DNA of 64,000 bases, taken from Saccharina japonica. Its lineage: Eukaryota; Sar; Phaeophyceae; Laminariales; Laminariaceae. Positions 23,737 through 33,687 of the stretch are shown one piece after another; within the stretch, counting starts at the first letter, position 1, and each line of letters begins with the position of its first letter. The notes under the pieces are model-generated. The model saw nothing but the letters and a program-made list of their open reading frames with translations, did no database searches and had not been told where the DNA came from. The position numbers were made by a program, and so were the translations under genes. The stretch covers positions 317,288 to 381,287 of the forward strand of contig MEHQ01001831.1 in assembly GCA_008828725.1 (NCBI GenBank). The letters are read 5' to 3'.

Positions 23737-24320
23737 ATTGTCAATGTACGTTATCAGTCTGACGTGTGCCAAAGTAGCAAGTAAGAATAAGGTACCATGC
23801 CAACATGATGTTGCTCGCTACGGGCTGGTGTCGCTAACACGGACGCACAATTTTAACGTAATATTGGTAATTCCGCTAACACACTAAAACATAGTGTTAT
23901 GTAAATGTTTATTGGACCATGGATGTACGTTATCCGTCCAAAGTGTGTTACGGCAGCAAGTAAGAATTCCTCTAACACACTAACATAACGTGACTCGCTG
24001 CGGGCTGATATCGATAACACAGTAACATAATGTTAACGCTTGATTGACCATGTACGTTATCCCTATAACGTGTGTTACGATGACAGCTCGGAATTTCGGT
24101 AACACACTAACATAGTGTTACTCGCTATGGGCTGCCGTAACACTTATACTGCGGTCATCACGGGGTCAAGGCAACACTCTAACATAGTGTTACGCGATCG
24201 CCCGCCAATATCGTAACGCACGAACACTATGTTATCACAAAATCCGGAATTTAGATAACGTAGTAACGTAATGATACGATTTTTTTCCGCTGGCGCGTAA
24301 CATTAATAACATAAATTAAG

Positions 24321-25169
24321 TGTTACATTATCCGAGGTGTGAATACCTGTCTGTACGGTTTTTGCAAACATTTTTTTATCTTCTTAATTCTGTTTCATTT
24401 TTTTGGATAACTTCACTTATCTTGACCTTGGAACGATTGTACCAGGTACTTTTTGTTTTATGCATTTTGCTTGATTTTGCTGTTAAAACTATTCATTTTT
24501 TGCAAGTATACCTACTACGTACGTGAAAATGATCACGAACACCGACATCGCACCGATCCACTCCTGTACAAGGTTTCGCGCTGACGCTCATCGCTTTACG
24601 AGAAATGTTGGTGGGAGGTGTTGGGACAACCGGCCTAAGGATCAACGGACCCACCCAGTTACTCGCTCGCCCACAAACCACAACGCACCCCCACCAATCA
24701 ATATACTCGCGCGTGAGCCAAAAAAGGTTTATGTGCTGACACAAATCGCTTCAAATACAAAACGATCCAATCAATGATAATGGGAGGAACACAACGAAAA
24801 TATAAGAACGGCCAACGCAGTACGAGTAGCTTAATGCAGTTAGGAGTTTGCCACTTGAAGGCGTCTGTCACGATCCTTATTCCCACCGCTCTTGTACTGG
24901 AAATCGGGATATCCACAGGAAATTCTCTGAAAAATAATATCATATAAAGCTCGTATAAAACAGTATCAATTAAACAAGTCGTACTCGTACCCGTAGGAAG
25001 TACGTTCCACAGGGTACGAGTCTCATACAATACGTAGACGGCCTCTATGCACGAAGACAAAGTGTTTTGTTGTCTTCCTATCTGATGAAAAAGCTGGTGG
25101 TACACATTGTCGACTCGTCCATGGACCACCACAGCAGTATAGGCTGCCGCTTTGTATTGTCTGATGCTC
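24321..25169. other. Unassigned DNA
   Basis: AT-rich with a GTACCAGGTAC palindrome near 24440. Open frames are short and unrecognised. Confidence 0.35.
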
Positions 25170-25410
25170 CTCTGCTACTACTGCTGAGGTACTGTGTACT
25201 TCTCTTGCGTCGCCCGAATTTGGACGGTTTGCTCTATAGGCTAGCTTTTAATTAATGTACTGCTGTATAATTGAAACTCATTGTAGCCACACTACCACTG
25301 TAATTCCCCATACAACTGGAATTCTTGGCGGGCTAGCCCAAACCCAACCACAAGCAAATTGTATTCGTGCATGAATCAACTCCCATCTTACACGCACTCC
25401 AAAGGAAAGC
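25170..25410 (+). repeat. Direct-repeat copy, partner at 19380-19650
   Basis: Same block order as 19380-19650, including CTCTGCTACTACTGCTGAG and CAAGCAAATTGTA. Confidence 0.6.
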
Positions 25411-25489
25411 CTTGTATATACTATGCATACGTATGTATAGTCTAATGCCGTAGTAGCCGCTCTCGACAGCTGGTGTCATTTGTTCAAAG

Positions 25490-25740
25490 TACCTCCATAC
25501 GGAGCCTCGAAACCCTCGACACCAACCTTCTTATGAATAGTGAATTACGGGTATATCCTTGACAACAGGGGCGACAGGATATGTATAATCTTTGACACTA
25601 TTCAAAGGCCTACGAGTACAGGTATGCATGACATATTGTATCCGCCATACGGAGACTTGAAACCTTCGACGTAAACTATATTGTGGATATCAATCTCACG
25701 GGTATATCATTGACCACCCGGGCGACCGGATACGTATAAT
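25490..25740 (-). mobile_element. Two tandem degenerate SINE heads
   Basis: Read on the minus strand, each unit has a GTCGCCC start, a GGGTATATCC-type internal block and a box-B-like segment ending in CTCCGTATGG. Each is followed on the plus side by GTATAATC and TTGACACTATTCA. The two units are about 160 bp apart, so the region is a tandem duplication of a tRNA-like head without the usual body. Confidence 0.5.
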
Positions 25741-26080
25741 CGTTGACACTATTCAGAGGCGTATGTGTGAACACATATATTTCTGGCGTGGCCACTTCCT
25801 AAGGCAGCAATGGGAGCAATCCGTAACTACCTCGCGGGTGCCTTACCATCTTACCACATACACACTACGGTACGTGATCCAATCATTGCCCTTGTGCGGA
25901 GCGGAGGTTCTCTACCCTGCACAAATGATCTAACTCGACCGCCAGCTTTGATGACCGCCAAATAAAAATAAAAATAAAAAACAGTACGCTGGTTGTCTCT
26001 AGCTCACGCAGTGAGAGGCGTGTTTTACAGCGTCGTAGGCAAACCGACGCCAACCCCACCTATAAGTAAATATATACCAG
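25741..26080. other. Unassigned DNA
   Basis: Contains an AAATAAAAAT run near 25960. No gene supported. Confidence 0.35.
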
Positions 26081-26145
26081 TAGTATTCAAGGTTCACCTC
26101 CGGGACGCGCCTAGGGGAGTGGCGCAAGGACGAATCGAAAATCTA
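26081..26145 (+). repeat. Short conserved element, partner at 35820-35880
   Basis: AAGGTTCACCTCCGGGAC and GCCTAGGGGAGTGGCGCAAG recur at 35825 with few changes over about 60 bp, while the flanks differ. The function is unknown. Confidence 0.5.
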
Positions 26146-26210
26146 CTACAAAAGCATGCGATATTGCATCATACGAATATCATTTTGTATTTAATTCCTA
26201 GTACATATGT

Positions 26211-26541
26211 GGTCGCCCCGGTGGTCTAACTGGTATCCACGAAGCCTGTAGGGCCGGATGTCGAGGGTTCGATTCTCCCCATGGAGGTTTTTATTCTTAT
26301 ATGGCACCGACTGTCGAGAGCGCATAATAAAGCGTGGGTAAGCAAAATTCGACGAAAGTTGACGAGGGAAGAAAGTGATGATTTTTTCTCGCGATAAAAA
26401 CCAAGGTGAGAACCGTAGTGGGGAAGGAGGGAGAGGAGCCTACTTTGTGACCCCGGATCTGAGTTACGACTAGGGAGGGAGAAAAGCGGAAGAGTGCGAA
26501 GATAATAAATGGGATGGAAAAAAAAAAAAAAAACATAAATA
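26211..26541 (+). mobile_element. SINE copy F, full length
   Basis: Head GGTCGCCCCGGTGGTC with box A (TGGTCTAACTGG) and box B (GGGTTCGATTCTCC), the family body, and a 16-A tail. No TTAA insertion. It is one of the best-preserved copies and a good reference for the family. Confidence 0.85.
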
Positions 26542-27064
26542 CGACGTTATGAAATACACTGCGTACAACTACTGTTCATAAAGAGCAGTGGCCAAAATCG
26601 GGTATATCCGATGGGTTTGTGGACAAAACACGGTACCATTGTATTTTAGTGACCGAAACGACCCCAGGACGCCATCTCATTCGCCAGCGCCGGCCACCAC
26701 CCGACGATGGCCACATTCCCACCGGGTATACCCGTTTTTGGCTACTCAACCCCCAAGAGGTATTCGATCCGTAAAACCAGCCACCCGAAAATGTCCGGGC
26801 TGTTCGACCGCAACGCCCCAACGGCCCACCACCCACCACGCACCAAAGATGTCGAGAGACAGCACTTTCACCCCTTGACAGACAGCGTCAATGCAAATTC
26901 CTTGACAGACAGCATTGACAGCAAAAAACAGGGGACACAACCGAAAATTTCCCGCTTTATGAAAAACGCCTGACAATAATGTATAAATTGATATTTTTCC
27001 CTGAATTTGTTTTTTTTGGCATTTTGCTACATTTCCGAGTCCAATGTACAGAAAAATATTGAAA
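26542..27064. other. Unassigned DNA
   Basis: A plus frame at 26707-26973 (88 codons, C-terminal SKKQGTQPKISRFMKNA) is open and not low-complexity, but it matches nothing I know and has no homologue in the window, so I leave it uncalled. Confidence 0.3.
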
Positions 27065-27590
27065 TTGAACTGCAGATCTTCTTATCCACACGCACGACGT
27101 TTCCTGCTGGTGCATATGCAGACTTGTAGCGTTGTGCTATCTCCATGTTCTGTTGTCAACCTTTCTATGGTATACTGGTATGTCGGTGGGCTCTCCTGTG
27201 TGCTCATCATCATGATGAGCTCGTGGAAATAAGGGGGGGAAAATACTGCAAAAAACAATAAACAGATTATTATTATTTACTGGCACACACGTACAAAATA
27301 AGGCCTCACGCAGAGAAACCAGGCAAATCTTCTTATCCACACGCACCATGTTACCTGCTGGTGCATATGCAGAATTGTGGCGTTGTGCTATCTGCATGTT
27401 CTGTTGTCAACCTATCTATGGTATACTGGTATTTCGGTGGGCTCTCGTGGGTGCTCATCATGATGACGAGCTCGTGGAAATATGGGGGGAAAATACGGCA
27501 AAAACAAAAAACCAGAACGTTATTACTTACTGGCACGCACGTACAAAATAAGGCCTCACGCAGAGAAACCAGGCAAATGTTCTTATCCAC
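27065..27590 (+). repeat. About 255-265-bp tandem repeat, two units plus
   Basis: Units share CTTCTTATCCACACGCAC, CCTGCTGGTGCATATGCAGA, GTTGTGCTATCT and a CGTACAAAATAAGGCCTCACG end. A third partial unit begins near 27578. Part of the unit is also related to 37560-37740. Confidence 0.7.
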
Positions 27591-27755
27591 CCCCGCGGGA
27601 AAAAAAAAACTTTGAGCGCCCGCTACGCGAGCCACAGAGCTCGGATCGAGGCCAAACCTCGACCAGCTTGTCCGGCCGGGCTTTCCGTGTCGTGGTGCTT
27701 GGCGTTTTGCCGAAAAGCGCTCACGCGAAGAGAAAAGTTGTGAAAAATGCGAAAA
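27515..27755 (+). repeat. Dispersed repeat, partner at 37690-37935
   Basis: ACTGGCACGCACGTAC, AGGCCTCACGCAGA, a CCGCGGGAAAAAAAA tract, GAGCGCCCGCTACGCGAG, CCAAACCTCGACCA and TTTTGCCGAAAAGCGCTC are shared in order with 37690-37935. Confidence 0.7.
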
Positions 27756-28201
27756 ATTCGCAAACAATAAGAAGTAAATATACATATTTATAGGGCGGGG
27801 GGTGTTATAAGGCTTAGATTGGGTAGGTAATAGGTCACCTTTTACAAGGAGCCCAACGGACTACATAGTATAATGCCTTAGATTATTTGATACAAGATGC
27901 CTTCGAATGAGCTCTTCTTATATTGATCCACCTTCAGCATTATTATTGGTAAAAACATGTCAAGTATTCAGGGATGGTTCATGATTGTGATATCATAGGT
28001 ACATGTGAATGACTCGATTAAAATGAGAGCTGCACATTCGTCAGATTGAAAAATGGAATGATAATAAGTATAGATAATTGTCGGAAAGAAGATGGGACAC
28101 ATGTGAAACACGCGGCGGGAAAATTATACCCCGCCACCCGCTCGCTGCCGACAGCCACGGAAACGTTTTTTTTTTTAAATAAGTTTCATCATTACGTTAT
28201 C
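27756..28201. other. Unassigned DNA
   Basis: No gene seen. The last 8 bp (CTTATAGC, 28202-28209) are the putative left target duplication of the hAT nest. Confidence 0.4.
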
Positions 28202-28217
28202 CTTATAGCCAATGATG

Positions 28218-29282
28218 CAGTGTTGTGAACCGATAACCGAAAGTCGGTTTTTTCGGTCGTTTTTTTTCGGTTTTTCCCGACCGAAAAACGACATTTTTTT
28301 TCGGTTTTTCGGTTTGAAAAAAAAAACGAAACCGAAAAACCGACAACCGAAAAACCGACTCGGTTTTTTTCGGTCGGTTTTTTTTCCCCGTCCCCTAAGT
28401 CAATAACGCCTACATATCTACATGGAAACCCCGTTATGTATGGACATCTGATACGCACACAGCACCCAGCACATAGCACACAGCCCGCAGCAGCAGCAAC
28501 AGCAGTCGCACAGGGCACGGGGTACAGCGGTACAGGGTACAGCAGTGCGTCGCGAGATTGCGAAGGATAGCCATGTCCGGTTCAGGCGGCAGTGCTGACT
28601 CTGACCTTGTGCCGGAGGCAGAGGCGGGTGCAGGCAAAGGGGAGGTGGAAGTGGAGAGCTCGGACGATGATACCGTGAAGGTTGTGAGCAAGCCTCTCGG
28701 TGGTCGAGTTGCAGCGTCAAAGGCGGCGGCAGGCTTCGTGACCTGCAGACAGTCGAACTGTGTTCTTTACAAGAAACACGGCTGGCTCCGCCAGCCCCCC
28801 CTTCAGCAACCTAAAGTTCTTGACGGTGTTAGCTGTACGCTGCAAGTTGTATCTATATTTTTTCATTACATCATACATGGTATCTAGACTGCACATCAGC
28901 AGTGCCATCGTGCCCTCGTTATCCTACTATTTTTTTTTATTGTAGCAACTGCTGTACCTGTAGCTATTGTCGGCTGCAGATTATAAATATGCATGTCGTC
29001 CTGTACCGTGTGTGTGTGGCGCAGCAGACGCAGGTACTGCAGGAGGGCCACTTGACACACCATACCGTCACATTATGCCAACACATGCGCACCGAACCCT
29101 TCGAAATGTAGACCAATTGGCTAGTTTAGTCGGGAAACCGACCGAAAAGCCGACCGAAAGTTTTCGGTTTCGGTTTCGTTTTTTTTCGGTTTAAAAAAAA
29201 AAACCGACCGAAACCGACCGACTTTTCGGCGAGAAACCGAAAAACCGACCGAGTCCATTTTAATTTTAGGTTCACAACACTG
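28218..29282. mobile_element. Inner non-autonomous hAT-like element
   Basis: It starts CAGTGTTGTGAACCG and ends GGTTCACAACACTG, with subterminal TCGGTT arrays of about 150 bp at both ends. The interior matches the outer element and keeps the start of a transposase-like frame. Its flanking 8-mers CAATGATG and CAGTGATG differ at one base. It is 1065 bp, too short to encode a full hAT transposase. Confidence 0.8.
28573..28887 (+). pseudogene. Fragment of a protein start within the hAT element
   Basis: A frame beginning MSGSGGSADSDLVPEA and continuing with an acidic, low-hydrophobicity stretch to about residue 60. In the outer element the corresponding ATG is ATC. It may be the retained N-terminus of the parent hAT transposase, but no BED finger or dimerisation domain follows, so this is inference from position. 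Confidence 0.45.
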
Positions 29283-29639
29283 CAGTGATGTGAACCGACA
29301 ACCGAAAGTCGTTTTTTTCGGTCGGTTTATTTCGGTTTTTCCCGACCGAAAACCGACTTTTATTTTTCGGTTTTTCGGTTGCCGAAATAAAACGAAACCG
29401 AAAAACCGACTCGGTTTTTTACTGTCGCTTTTTTTTTACCGTCGTGAAAGTCAATACCGCCTACATATCTACATGGAAACCCCGTTATGAATTCTTGCAT
29501 GAACACACAGCACACAGCACATAGCACACAGCCCGCACCAGCAGCGACAACATCCGCCCCAGGGCATAGCGGTACAGCAGTGCGTCGAGAGACTGCGAAG
29601 GATAACCATCTCCGGTTCAGGCGGCAGTTCTGACTCTAA

Positions 29640-30352
29640 GGGTCGATCTTAACGAGGGGTGAATTTCGGGTTTTTCCAGACATTTCTGTTCTTTTCTGTT
29701 TTTTTCTGGTTTCACCAGAAAAAACCCATCCCCGAAAAAACTGGCCTCCAAGTTTTTCTGGTAATCCCGTAAATTTCTGGTCCAAGTGAGGAGGATCGGG
29801 CAGCCCCACCGTGCCAGCCGTGCCACCCCTCACGAACACACAGTACTGGCCAGGGTTGTCCCCGAGGTCCTCCACAGGCCATAGCCGAGCGCAGAAGGCG
29901 CAAAAGCTTTCTGAGCTCTCACAATCGAGTTGACACAGTGACCGCACCGAGGTGCCCGACCGATCGAGCTCGCGGAGGGCTGTAGCTCAAGCCTTTGTAG
30001 CGTTGGGCGTCGTAGCGCGACGAGTTGGTGATGGATTCTACTCTCCGAGGCACCGATACCTGCCTACGAGCCAGGCCGACCGTTGTGGGACCACCACACG
30101 GATGGTTACCGAGAGCGCTGCTGCTGTAGTGACGGTCTTGTGCCTGGTGGACGATTATTAGCGAGGCAACTGAAGCTCGTACTTGTTAACCCTTTTAGAA
30201 CTGCAGTCCCGTTTTGGGGACAAACCACTCTAATTCTAAGTAATTTGTCCCCAAGACGGGACTCCAGTCCTAGAAGGGTTAAGGACCCATTTTAGAAAAT
30301 ACCGAAATTTCCGAGAAAACCAGAAAAATATTTTTCTCGTTAAGATCGACCC
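29640..30352. mobile_element. PIF/Harbinger-like element inside the outer hAT copy
   Basis: Perfect 17-bp terminal repeats GGGTCGATCTTAACGAG and CTCGTTAAGATCGACCC are flanked by TAA on both sides (29637-29639 and 30353-30355). The inner hAT copy provides the empty site: it reads GACTCTGACCTTG where this copy reads GACTCTAA, element, TAACCTTG. A 3-bp TWA duplication and GG-starting termini are the hallmark of PIF/Harbinger. It is 713 bp long and encodes no transposase. Confidence 0.8.
30186..30282. mobile_element. TTAA foldback inside the Harbinger-like element
   Basis: A 97-bp palindrome with exact TTAA at both ends, CCCTTTTAGAACTGCAG at the left and CTGGAGTCCCGTCTTGG as the inverse at the right. 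It is almost identical to 596-692, 46217-46313 and 60408-60503, which suggests recent spread. Confidence 0.85.
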
Positions 30353-30912
30353 TAACCTTGCGAGGGAGGCAGAGGCGGGTACTTACAGCCCCCCCTTCAG
30401 CTAGCGTTCTTGATGGTGTTAGCTGTACCCTGCAAGATGTATCTCGTATCATCTATCATTACATCCTTACACCATACATGGTATCTAGACTACACATCAG
30501 CAGTGCCCTCGTGCCTTCGTATAATACTATCCTACTGTTTTTTATTGTACGTAGCAACTGCTGTTACAGTACCTGTAGCTATTGTCGGCTGCAGATTATA
30601 AACATGCATGTGGGCCTGTACCGTGTGTGGCGCAGCAGACGCAGGTACTGCAGGAGGGCCACTTGACGCCATACCACGATCATCGCGTCATATTATGCCA
30701 ACACATGCGCGCCGAACCCTTCGAAATGTGGACCAATTGGCTATTAGTTTAGTCGGGAAATCGACCGAAAACCCGACCGAAAATGTTCGGTTTCGGTTTT
30801 GTTTTTTTCGGTTTAAAATAAAAAACCGACTGAAACCGACCGACTTTTCGGCGAGAAACCGAAAAAGTTACGGATTCCATTTTCATTTTCGGTTCGCATC
30901 ACTGTTTATAGC

Positions 30913-31833
30913 TCAACTCGTATACTTCGAAGTGTATAGTTACATACAGTTGTTACCGCCCTTTGCCGGTGTCTTCCTCTTTTTTGTGTTGCCTCGCCCG
31001 TGCTGCAGTTATATGTTCCTCATGGGCACGTGTGCTTTTCTTCTGGGGGCGTTTTTCTGCCTCCCTGCGTCATTTGTACTATGTTTCATTTCAGAATTCG
31101 TTTTTTATTGTATTTGAGTTCATATTCTATTGCTCTTATTTTTCGTCGGCTCGTGTCGTTGTGTTCTCGTACCCGGTACGTTAGCATCTCACTTGATTTA
31201 CCCAAACATTTGCGTTTATTTTGCTTTGTTTTTTTATCTATTTCAGTCTGTGACCACGTGACCACATACTTTGTACCAGGTATCTCCCTGGGATTAGGAA
31301 TCAAGACAGGCACTGGGTGTGTTGATGTGGTTGAGTAAAAGGAACGGGTTTAATTACAAGACAACACACAGTAGTAGTAGTAGGATCTTAGTTTACGCTA
31401 AGCGGTCCTCGGATCACACCGTGGACACAGGGGCCGTTCGTCTCCCGGCGCCTGGTCTCATCTCTACTCAACTTTTACTCGCTGTCTTTTATTGTACTAC
31501 TACCAAACGTATCCCACACTACAAACAGTACCGTATGCTATTCGAAGTACTGCCGTTTCTTTTTCGTAACAAGCCTATGCACACGTGGTCTAACGTCCCG
31601 AAGAGGCTTAAACCAGATGATCAAAAATCAACGTAAGCACCCTACGCTGTACTACTGTGGGTATACCTTCGTCTGCTGACCGCGGAGGAGTATGCAGTAC
31701 GTAGACGCAAGCTATACTGGCAGGTGTAAGGCATTGCGTACCTCGTACGTCATATATCTCAGCAAATAGTGTGCGTGAGAGCAATGATGTCAGAAAACAC
31801 CATCAAACACGCTCAACGGGCAGACTGGCTGCA
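30913..31833. other. Unassigned DNA
   Basis: Contains a GTACCAGGTA palindrome near 31273. A plus frame at 31319-31636 is open for 105 codons but has no recognisable domain and no second copy to test it. Confidence 0.35.
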
Positions 31834-31876
31834 TAACCCCAATCCTAACCCTAACCCTAACCCTAACCCTAACCCA
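31834..31876 (-). repeat. Interstitial telomere-type tract
   Basis: Five to six tandem CCCTAA units (TTAGGG on the minus strand), followed by degenerating AACCGGACCC sequence. TTAGGG is the telomere repeat of many eukaryotes including several stramenopiles. Confidence 0.75.
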
Positions 31877-32096
31877 AACCGGACCCAAAACGGACCAGAA
31901 ACGGGCGAGAAACGCGGCTGCGCCGCTTTTGCATCTAGCGAGAAAATTGCGAGAATATTCCGAGCGCGGACCACAATTACGATATGCAGACCACAGGTAC
32001 ACAAATTTCAAGACAAAATCATGCCTTGAAGATCCGAGCTAACGGGTTGTATGATGTACTCCAGTGGTATGCGTTTGTTTGAGGTCTGCAACTAGT
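31877..32096. other. Unassigned DNA
   Basis: Nothing recognised. Confidence 0.3.
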
Positions 32097-32179
32097 CTAT
32101 CCATCTATCTATCTACCCGAAGTATCTATGTATGTATCTATCTAACCATCTAACTATCTATCTGTCTATCTATCTACTG

Positions 32180-32218
<39 letters not shown>

Positions 32219-32265
32219 ATATCTATCTATCTATCTGTCTATCGTTTCATTCATCTATCGTTCCA
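32097..32265 (+). repeat. TCTA tetranucleotide microsatellite
   Basis: Imperfect runs of TCTA/TCTG, with the longest pure block around 32185-32235. Confidence 0.9.
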
Positions 32266-32369
32266 CGTATCTATGCGTGTCCTGTTTCGTATTGTAGGCA
32301 CCCTAGTACTTGAAGTAGGTTGTAACACAAAAAGCGTACACTGCGAGGAATACTCAACTCACACGACTA

Positions 32370-32620
32370 CTCTAGGACTCTTCACACTTGGGAAGAGGGT
32401 ATTTTGGGGTTGGGGTAGATGCCATGTATTGCGACCCCCCACGGCGGTATGGCATGTGGCAGGTACGGCCATGCCTAGATGCGAGACGGAACAGCAGTAT
32501 GTATACCGTAGTACCAACTGCATGGGCCCGCAAAACAAACCAAACACCCCGATCTGAGCAAGCCTTATGATAGCACCTTGTGGGGATGTCATCCTCGAAC
32601 AACCTTGGACGTGTCCCACT
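32370..32620 (-). repeat. Dispersed repeat, inverted partner at 7240-7480
   Basis: On the minus strand the order is CAAGGTTGTTCGAGGATG, TATCATAAGGCTTGCTC, then a G/T tract and CCATGTGGCATGCCATACC-like blocks, as in 7240-7480. Confidence 0.55.
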
Positions 32621-33500
32621 ATGATAGTGGCCTACAACATATATACAGTAGTACCTGGAAATTTATGGGCAGCGCTCGCAGCTACAGCACGGTCGATCTC
32701 AGATAATGGCGCCCCCCCCAAAAGGAATATGTCTCATAAACCTATTCATTAACGGTAATGTTCGTGTCATCCTTCAATGCTGTGAGTTAAGGCCATGATC
32801 TTCGATTTTGATCACTCGTTGCATGCACTCCCATCACAGAGAAAACCCGCGCAACCATTGTGATGAGCACTGATGCACAAAGTATACACTACTCTTTGGT
32901 GGACCTTAGTAGTACCTACACCGTACGTACACCCCCTTACCGAAAGGCGAGCCAGCACTTAGTATCCGCAGCAACACTAAGAGTAGGCGAAACGGTATTT
33001 GCGGTCTACAAATTTTGAAACGAGCGTGGCATTGATATAACGTGAACACAATTATTGGATTCGCTCGGAAGGCTTAGTCTGTATGCAGGGTTCTTCCACG
33101 CCCCGTATCGACCTTTCTCTGATTTTTCAAAAACTCAAATGGTGAAAACGGAAATGGGTTACGACGGAACGGAAGCTTACTCCATTGGGCTGGTGCCGTA
33201 GGCACTTGGTTAGTTCGACCACCCACAACCAATCACGACGTACAGCGACGAAATCAAGCATTTAACTGTACGGGTCTGGTACTCTAAGGGTAGATGGGAC
33301 GTTCACAGCAGTCGGCTTCATTTATTCAGACGGGTACCTCACGATTTTTCACCAGAAATTCCCGCCCGTTTAGCCGCGTGCTAGTGGCGCCGCCTGCGCG
33401 ACCATCCCACTAACCGCGGTATGTAGCTGCTGCCGTGAAATCACCCTCATTTTTGTACTCCTACTCCCGGCCCCCGCCCCTCCCCCAGTCATTCACAACC
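32621..33500. other. Unassigned DNA upstream of the plus-strand paralogue
   Basis: No gene recognised. No TATA or other promoter element could be assigned with confidence. Confidence 0.35.
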
Positions 33501-33610
33501 CACGCCTACGTGGGCATCCCTGCCTTGGTCTTTCTGCTACTATACAGGAGTCCAACACGCCTACGTGGGCATCCCTGCCTTGGTCTTTCTGCTACTATAC
33601 AGGAGTCCAA
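33501..33610 (+). repeat. 55-bp tandem duplication upstream of the start codon
   Basis: Two identical 55-bp units beginning CACGCCTACGTGGGCATC, the second at 33556. They end 77 bp before the conserved ATG at 33688. Confidence 0.85.
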
Positions 33611-33687
33611 CACCGTTTTACGAGAGGATCGCTTGGCTTGTTCATACTATGGCGTCGCACCATATTGTACGTATACGTTGCTTTGGT

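Larger units (their letters stand above)
21590..24320. repeat. Array of TAACAY/RTGTTA palindromes
   Basis: Dozens of short inverted motifs of the form TAACAC, TAACATAGTGTTA, TAACATAATGTTA or AACGTTATGTTA are spread across 2.7 kb, usually tens of bases apart. Exact examples are TAACATAATGTTA at 24023-24035 and TAACATAGTGTTA at 24108-24120. In 23740-24180 a longer unit is visible: TGTACGTTATC, GTGTGTTACG, AACACACTAACATA, CTCGCTACGGGCTG, with spacings of about 178 and 127 bp between successive TGTACGTTATC copies. SINE E and a TA-flanked MITE interrupt the array. No reading frame runs through it. Its role is unknown. Confidence 0.75.
28210..30904. mobile_element. Outer non-autonomous hAT-like element, interrupted
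   Basis: The right end (GGTTCGCATCACTG, 30891-30904) and the left-end sequence CAGTGATGTGAACCG (29283) form terminal repeats of hAT type. A second hAT copy (28218-29282) sits at the left end and appears to have duplicated the first 8 bp (CAATGATG at 28210-28217, CAGTGATG at 29283-29290). The outer flanks CTTATAGC (28202-28209) and TTTATAGC (30905-30912) agree at 7 of 8 positions, as an 8-bp hAT target duplication would. Subterminal arrays of AACCGAC and its inverse probably bind transposase. A Harbinger-like element lies inside at 29640-30352. Confidence 0.75.

Noticed and set aside
28192-28518. Lys/Thr/Glu-rich minus frame
   Set aside because: It is a reading of the subterminal TCGGTT arrays of the hAT element.
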